DNA of 64,000 nucleotides from Oscillospiraceae bacterium (GTDB lineage: Bacteria; Bacillota; Clostridia; Oscillospirales; Oscillospiraceae), in contig JAHHRY010000006.1 of the NCBI GenBank assembly GCA_020025535.1, positions 24,107-88,106 on the forward strand, in the 5' to 3' direction. The translations under genes and the position numbers were made by a program. The notes under the pieces were generated by a model. The model made no database searches and was not told the DNA's origin. It was given only the letters and a program-made list of their open reading frames with translations. Positions within the stretch are counted from its first letter, which is position 1; each line of letters opens with the position of its first letter. Shown here piece after piece: positions 59,572 to 64,000 of the stretch.

Positions 59572-60501
59572 ATGGCATTTACTGCTCAGGACGTTAAGAA
59601 GCTGCGTGAAATGACCAATGTCGGCATGATGGACTGCAAGAAGGCACTGTCCGCTACCGATGGTGATATGGATAAGGCTATTGACTGGCTGCGTGAGAAG
59701 GGCCTGGCTAAGGCTGCCAAGAAGGCTGACCGTGTTGCTGCTGAAGGCGTTGCATACGCTACCGTCGTCAATGGCGTGGGCGTTGTGATCGAGGTTAACT
59801 CCGAGACCGACTTCGCTGCCAAGACCGATGCTTTCATGGATCTGGTCAAGAATCTGGCTACCGTTGTTGCTACCGAGAACCCCGCTGATGTTGAGGCTCT
59901 GAAGGCTTGCAAGTATCCTAACTCCAACCTGACTGTTACCGAGATCATGCAGGAGAAGGTTATGTCCATCGGCGAGAATATGCAGATCCGTCGTTTTGCT
60001 CGTTTCGCTGAGAACACTTCCGTTGCCTATGTGCACGCCGGCGGTTCTCACGGTGTTCTGGTCAACCTGGCTGTTGAGGGCGACATCGATGTTACCGAGA
60101 TTGGCAAGAACGTAGCTATGCAGATCGCTGCTATGGGCGCTAAGTATTGGGACAAGTCCCTGGTTCCTCAGGCTGACGTTGACCACGAGCTGGCTGTTCA
60201 GATGGCTCTGATGGACAACGATCCCAAGATGGCAAGCAAGCCTGCTCAGATCAAGGAGAAGATTGCTTCCGGCAAGATCGCTGCATTCTACAAGGAGATC
60301 TGCCTGCTGCAGCAGGAGTTCGTCCGTTCCGATCTGTTCCAGGGCTCTGTTGAGGGTTACATTGCCGACGCTGCCAAGAAGCTGGGCGGCTCCGTCAAGT
60401 TTGTTGACGCTGTCCACTACGTTAAGGGCGAAGGCATCGAGAAGAAGGAAGAGAACTTTGCAGACGAAGTGGCAGCTCAGATTGCCAACGCTGGCAAGTA
60501 A
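59572..60501 (+). CDS. tsf: Elongation factor Ts
   Basis: A 309-aa EF-Ts: N-terminal UBA-like domain with MTNVGMMDCKKALSATDGDM, core dimer domain with VVIEVNSETDFAAKTDAF and HAGGSHGVLVNLAVEGD. It recharges EF-Tu with GTP. The ATG at 59572 has TAGGAGG 8 nt upstream; an ATG at 59566 is too close. pyrH, the usual next gene, is not here; a terminator follows. Confidence 0.96.
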   Translation: MAFTAQDVKKLREMTNVGMMDCKKALSATDGDMDKAIDWLREKGLAKAAKKADRVAAEGVAYATVVNGVGVVIEVNSETDFAAKTDAFMDLVKNLATVVATENPADVEALKACKYPNSNLTVTEIMQEKVMSIGENMQIRRFARFAENTSVAYVHAGGSHGVLVNLAVEGDIDVTEIGKNVAMQIAAMGAKYWDKSLVPQADVDHELAVQMALMDNDPKMASKPAQIKEKIASGKIAAFYKEICLLQQEFVRSDLFQGSVEGYIADAAKKLGGSVKFVDAVHYVKGEGIEKKEENFADEVAAQIANAGK

Positions 60502-60561
60502 TCTGCTGATTTTCAGAAGCAAGGCAATTCCCGCCCGGTAACGGGTATTCATAAAACGCTG

Positions 60562-60597
60562 TCGGCAGCATCCGGATTTTCGGATGCTGCCGATTTT
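60562..60597 (+). terminator. Terminator of rpsB-tsf
   Basis: TCGGCAGCATCCG-GATTTT-CGGATGCTGCCGA followed by TTTTATATTT. Confidence 0.9.
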
Positions 60598-60669
60598 ATA
60601 TTTCAAGGGTGCGGGCATCCCCGTGATATTCCGTCAGTGCGGCTATGGATACATTATATATATGTAAAA

Positions 60670-60704
60670 GAAAAATCCCGGAAAACTGAGTGTTTTCCGG
60701 GATT
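60670..60704 (-). terminator. Terminator of isc operon
   Basis: AATCCCGGAAAAC-TGAGT-GTTTTCCGGGATT; TTTTTCTTTT on the minus strand. Confidence 0.9.
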
Positions 60705-60712
60705 GGTTGTTA

Positions 60713-61126
60713 TTAGAGATTGTCCTGCATCAGATCCGCCAGAGTAATGCCCTCAAAAAAATCGTCGATCATCTTTTCCAGACGCTCCCACATGGGCAGG
60801 GCACGGCAGCAGGTGGAGCGGGAACAGGCAGCTGCGCCCATGGTGGTGCAGGAAACCGGTGCCAGAGTTCCCTCGGTCAGTTTTAGAATGCTGCCGACGG
60901 TATAGGCTTCCGGTGGGCGGTTCAGACGATAGCCGCCGCCCTTGCCGTGAACGGCATCCACAAAACCGGCTTTGGAGAGGGTGCTCATGATAGCCTCCAG
61001 GTATTTCTGGGAGATGCCCTCGGCCTCGGCAATTTCCTTCAGGGGAATATACTCATTGTTATTGCCCCGCAATGCCAGACCTACCATGACCCGGAGAGCA
61101 TACCGCCCTTTGGTAGATACGATCAT
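60713..61126 (-). CDS. iscR: Rrf2/IscR family regulator
   Basis: A 137-aa Rrf2 protein. Winged HTH at ~1-75 (STKGRYALRVMVGLALRG; HGKGGGYRLNRPPEAYTVG) and a Cys group CTTMGAAACSRSTCC (~92-106) that could bind an iron-sulfur cluster, as in IscR. It is the last gene of iscS-iscU-iscR and probably represses its own operon when clusters are plentiful. The ribosome-binding site AGGA lies 8 nt upstream. Confidence 0.9.
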   Translation of the reverse strand: MIVSTKGRYALRVMVGLALRGNNNEYIPLKEIAEAEGISQKYLEAIMSTLSKAGFVDAVHGKGGGYRLNRPPEAYTVGSILKLTEGTLAPVSCTTMGAAACSRSTCCRALPMWERLEKMIDDFFEGITLADLMQDNL

Positions 61127-61129
61127 GGC

Positions 61130-61561
61130 TTAGTCCTGACAGTGTTCGCAGTGGGAGCAGTCGGGGAACTGAGACTCGTCGTAAGCGATGCCGTTGCGGT
61201 CGTAGTAGTCCTTCAGAGCGGCCTTGATGGCCTCTTCTGCCAGAACGGAGCAGTGCAGCTTGTGTGCGGGCAGACCTTCCAGAGCTTCGGCAACAGCCTT
61301 GTTGGTGAGCTTCATGGCTTCGCTGATGGGCTTGCCCTTGATCATCTCGGTAGCCATGGAGCTGGAAGCAATGGCGGAGCCGCAGCCGAAGGTTTCAAAC
61401 TTTACATCTACGATGATGTCGTTTTCGATCTTCAGGTAAATCTTCATAATGTCGCCGCACTTGGCGTTGCCAACTTCACCTACACCGCTGGCATCCTCGA
61501 TGACGCCGACATTTCTGGGATTGGTGAAATGATCCATAACGGTTTTACTATACAGTGCCAT
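61130..61561 (-). CDS. iscU: Iron-sulfur scaffold protein IscU/NifU
   Basis: A 143-aa scaffold with its three ligand Cys in GNAKCGDIMKIYLK, FETFGCGSAIASSS and HKLHCSVLAEEAIKAAL. A C-terminal extension DCSHCEHCQD adds three more Cys. It assembles [2Fe-2S] clusters with sulfur from IscS. GGAGAG lies 8 nt upstream of the ATG. Confidence 0.95.
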   Translation of the reverse strand: MALYSKTVMDHFTNPRNVGVIEDASGVGEVGNAKCGDIMKIYLKIENDIIVDVKFETFGCGSAIASSSMATEMIKGKPISEAMKLTNKAVAEALEGLPAHKLHCSVLAEEAIKAALKDYYDRNGIAYDESQFPDCSHCEHCQD

Positions 61562-61585
61562 AACTAAATCTCTCCAGTCAAAAAA

Positions 61586-62773
61586 TTACAGAATATACTG
61601 ACGCTTGCCGTTCTGCAGGTCACGCCAGACAGGACTCATATTGCGCAGATGGGAAACTACTTCGGGGACGACCTTCAAAATGTGGTCGATTTCTTCTTCA
61701 GTGTTGTACTCACACAGAGAAAGACGCAGGGAACCGTGGGCTACATCGTGAACACGGCCGATAGCCAGCAGCACATGGCTGGGGTCCAGAGAGCCGGAAG
61801 TGCAGGCGGAGCCGGAGGAAGCGGCAATGCCGTTCATATCCAGCATCAGCAGCAGGGATTCACCCTCGATACCCTCAAAGCAGAAACTGACATTGCCGGG
61901 CAGACGGTTTACGGGATCACCGTTGAGAGCGCTGTGGGGAATCTTGCTGAGGCCTGCGATGAGCTTGTCACGCAGAGCGGAGACCTTGGCAGCGTTTTCG
62001 TCGATATGGGCGCAGGCGTCTTCCAGAGCGGCAGCCAGACCGCAGATACCGGCGATGTTTTCGGTACCGGCACGCTTGCCGCGTTCCTGAGCGCCGCCCT
62101 CAATCACATTGGTCAGAGGGAAACCACGGCGGGCGTACAGAACGCCAACGCCCTTGGGGCCATGGAACTTGTGAGCAGACAGGCTCAACATATCGATGTT
62201 CAGTTCCTTTACATTGATGTGCAGGTGACCGACAGCCTGAACGGCGTCGGTATGGAAGGGGACGTCGGCTTCCTTGCATACGGCACCGATTTCTGCGATG
62301 GGCAGGATGGAGCCGATTTCATTGTTGGCAAACATGGTGGTTACCAGACAGGTATCTTCCCGGATGGCATCCTTAACCTGCTGGGCAGTGATGTTGTGGC
62401 CTTCCTTTACATCCAGATAGGTGACGGAGAAGCCTTCCTTTTCCAGACGATTCAGAGTGTGCAGCACGGCGTGATGCTCAAAAGCGGTAGTGATAATGTG
62501 CTTCTTGCCCTTGAGAGCGCCATAGCGGGCGGCGGACATAATTGCCTGATTGTCAGCTTCGCTGCCGCCGGAGGTAAAAATGATCTCTCTGGGCTCGCAG
62601 CCAAGGCAGGCGGCGACTCTGGCACGGGCATTTTCCAGAGCTTCTTTGGCTTCCTGCCCTACAGAGTGCAGGCTGGAAGGGTTGCCGTAAATTTCCGTCA
62701 TATAGGGCATCATGGCATTGAGCGCCACGGTACTCATTTTGGTGGTAGCAGCGTTATCTGCATAAACATACAT
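61586..62773 (-). CDS. iscS: Cysteine desulfurase (IscS/NifS)
   Basis: A 395-aa PLP enzyme: MYVYADNAATTKMSTVALNA, the PLP Lys in DMLSLSAHKFHGPKGVG and the catalytic Cys in ASSGSACTSGSLDPSHV. It moves sulfur from cysteine to IscU. GGAGG is 10 nt upstream of the ATG at 62773. First gene of the isc operon; its promoter carries two copies of a dyad. Confidence 0.96.
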   Translation of the reverse strand: MYVYADNAATTKMSTVALNAMMPYMTEIYGNPSSLHSVGQEAKEALENARARVAACLGCEPREIIFTSGGSEADNQAIMSAARYGALKGKKHIITTAFEHHAVLHTLNRLEKEGFSVTYLDVKEGHNITAQQVKDAIREDTCLVTTMFANNEIGSILPIAEIGAVCKEADVPFHTDAVQAVGHLHINVKELNIDMLSLSAHKFHGPKGVGVLYARRGFPLTNVIEGGAQERGKRAGTENIAGICGLAAALEDACAHIDENAAKVSALRDKLIAGLSKIPHSALNGDPVNRLPGNVSFCFEGIEGESLLLMLDMNGIAASSGSACTSGSLDPSHVLLAIGRVHDVAHGSLRLSLCEYNTEEEIDHILKVVPEVVSHLRNMSPVWRDLQNGKRQYIL

Positions 62774-62799
62774 ATCTATAATTCCTCCCTCGGGATATC

Positions 62800-62854
62800 T
62801 ACCTAGTATTATCGTGGGTAATATAACATTATTTACCTACATTGTCAATGGGTA
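62800..62854 (-). promoter_or_regulatory. isc promoter with two tandem Rrf2-type operators
   Basis: Minus-strand promoter TTGACA-N17-TATATT (62820-62848). Two copies of the dyad TACCTA-N9-TGGGTA lie at 62800-62820 (start site/-10 side) and 62834-62854 (over the -35), 34 bp apart. In both, ATA follows the second half-site. They are the likely targets of the IscR encoded by the operon. Confidence 0.7.
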
Positions 62855-62989
62855 ATAAAAATGCGGTATCTCCATTTTTTCCAAAATAAGCAAGAAAGGA
62901 AGAATCTCCCTCTTTTATCGACTTTTACAGCGTTTACAATTCACCAGCTTAGGCATATTAAAAGTGCAGACAAAAAGGAGGGCTTAAAT

Positions 62990-63958
62990 ATGAAAAAAAC
63001 GGCAAATCGCATTATGGCGATCTTGCTTTGTCTTTGTGCGCTGACGGTTCATGCTTACGGCGTACAGTATCTGATTCCGGTGGGTCAGGTATTTGGACTG
63101 CAGCTGTCGGACAATTCCGTGGTGGTAGCGGCGTTTGATGACATCATCGGAGGCAAAGCAAGGGAAGCCGGTCTATGCGTAGGGGATTATATCATTGATA
63201 TCAACGGAAATAGCATCAGTTGTGCCGAGGATGTGCGGAAGGCGCTGGACAGTTCTCACGGGAATGTGAAAATGCTCGTAGAGCGGCAGGGAAGAGCGTA
63301 CCAGCTGGCATTGACACCGGAAATCACGGATAACGGGCCCAAATTGGGGGTATATCTGAAACAAGGTATCACGGGTATCGGCACGGTTACCTGGTATGAC
63401 CCGGAAACGGGAACCTTCGGTGCGCTGGGACACGGGGTGAACAATGCATCGGGCAAGCTGGTAAACATGGTTTCCGGCAGTGCCTATCAGGCCAGCGTTG
63501 TAGCCGTCAAGCGTGGAAAAGCAGGCGCACCCGGACAGCTGCGGGGCAATGTCAACGCAACGAAATGCATTGGCAATCTGACAAAAAATACCGGACAGGG
63601 CATCTTCGGCTCTACAGAGCAAGGCTGGCAGGGAGAATCTATGGAAGTTGCCTCCTGGGAGGATATCCATACAGGTCACGCTGTGATCCGTTCTACCGTT
63701 TCAGGGAATACCGTTCATGAATATTCTGTGGAAATTTTGAAAATCTATCCAAACACAAAATCTGCCGGACGTAATTTCCTGATACGGATTGATGACCAGT
63801 CGCTTCTGGATGCTACGGGGGGCATCGTGCAGGGCATGAGCGGCAGCCCCATCATTCAGGACGGCAAGCTGGTGGGCGCTGTGACTCATGTTCTGGTGAA
63901 TGATCCCACAACGGGGTATGGAATTTTCATTGAAAATATGCTGAGCGCAGCGGCTTAG
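62990..63958 (+). CDS. spoIVB: SpoIVB serine peptidase
   Basis: A 322-aa S55 peptidase. An N-terminal signal or anchor (MAILLCLCALTVHAYG), a PDZ domain (~45-110, AREAGLCVGDYIIDINGNSI) and the chymotrypsin-like domain with the His in FGALGHGV and catalytic Ser in GGIVQGMSGSPIIQDG. SpoIVB is made in the forespore and cleaves SpoIVFA to start sigma-K activation; it is shorter than the Bacillus protein (~425 aa). AAGGAGG lies 8 nt before the ATG at 62990. The tail of the window after 63958 holds no gene. Confidence 0.94.
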   Translation: MKKTANRIMAILLCLCALTVHAYGVQYLIPVGQVFGLQLSDNSVVVAAFDDIIGGKAREAGLCVGDYIIDINGNSISCAEDVRKALDSSHGNVKMLVERQGRAYQLALTPEITDNGPKLGVYLKQGITGIGTVTWYDPETGTFGALGHGVNNASGKLVNMVSGSAYQASVVAVKRGKAGAPGQLRGNVNATKCIGNLTKNTGQGIFGSTEQGWQGESMEVASWEDIHTGHAVIRSTVSGNTVHEYSVEILKIYPNTKSAGRNFLIRIDDQSLLDATGGIVQGMSGSPIIQDGKLVGAVTHVLVNDPTTGYGIFIENMLSAAA

Positions 63959-64000
63959 CGGCGAGCCGCCGCAGGCAATGCGTGACGAAGCTGGTAAGTA

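Noticed and set aside
58726..60618. A 630-codon open frame on the minus strand opposite rpsB-tsf
   Set aside because: It spans two essential, highly expressed genes and their gap; composition reflects the reverse complement of biased codons, and no promoter or start site supports it.
62955..62962. GCATATTA as part of a sigma-G promoter for spoIVB
   Set aside because: No partner element at the right spacing was found.
1..64000. Search for CRISPR arrays, insertion sequences, integrases or defence systems
   Set aside because: No regularly spaced repeats, transposase motifs or terminal inverted repeats were seen; DUF proteins present are not arranged as a known defence locus.

Overview
The window comes from a low-to-moderate GC, spore-forming Gram-positive bacterium, most likely an Oscillospiraceae/Ruminococcaceae-type member of the Clostridia. 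The evidence is a set of endospore genes (spoIIE, spoIIP, sigG, a YlmC/YmxH-family gene, spoIVB), Firmicute-type genes (rqcH, mrnC, Gx/HepI-like, fakA with asp23, ppdK), strong AGGAGG ribosome-binding sites almost everywhere, and many sigma-A promoters of the TTGxxx-N17-TATAAT type. I see no insertion sequence, CRISPR array, integrase or rRNA. It looks like ordinary chromosome, with one small phage-like regulatory cassette near 33.2-34.3 kb.

Layout. 0-15 kb is mostly minus strand: a giant ABC transporter, a MATE exporter, bL25, several DUF proteins (zinc-ribbon membrane protein, DUF4186, DUF3783), a highly structured orphan non-coding RNA (plus strand, 9.45-9.72 kb), a Nudix hydrolase translationally coupled to a YgjP-like metalloprotease, tRNA-Gln and tRNA-Lys, an O-antigen-ligase-like membrane protein, DUF2284, an LMW phosphatase and a TIM-barrel protein. 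15.2-20.3 kb holds a complete glucose-type PTS in one operon (LicT-like antiterminator, EIIA, EI, HPr, EIICB) behind a RAT/terminator antitermination switch. 20-27.6 kb has cutC, then prfA-tsaE-tsaB-upp, then murI-udk-HAD-DUF89, then a small orphan protein.

28-33 kb (minus) holds a THF riboswitch that controls one long open reading frame joining FolT to FolC, then rqcH-mrnC-Gx. 33.2-34.3 kb is a three-gene small-protein operon (zinc ribbon, coiled coil, sigma region-4-like) divergent from an XRE repressor. 34.4-43.7 kb holds tadA, spoIIP, DUF4363-DUF421, ppdK, an exonuclease with a CYTH protein, and spoIIE. 43.8-47.6 kb is nucleoside salvage (tdk-deoC-deoD-deoB-cdd). 47.7-56.8 kb holds a two-helix membrane peptide, a cysteine-rich DnaJ protein with DUF5685, a YihY protein, fakA-asp23, gpmI, recG and rpsT. 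57-60.5 kb has sigG-ylmC and rpsB-tsf. 60.7-62.8 kb is the iscS-iscU-iscR iron-sulfur operon, with two copies of a dyad over its promoter, and spoIVB closes the window.

Best leads for something undescribed: (1) the 276-nt structured RNA with its own promoter and terminator; (2) the FolT-FolC in-frame fusion under a THF riboswitch; (3) the zinc-ribbon/coiled-coil/sigma-r4 cassette; (4) an HPr that carries Arg at the HprK target position 46; (5) a cluster of six DnaA-box-like elements upstream of sigG; (6) the duplicated TACCTA-N9-TGGGTA operator of the isc operon; (7) a cysteine-string DnaJ protein. All functional calls rest on motif and family recognition by eye; no database search was run.
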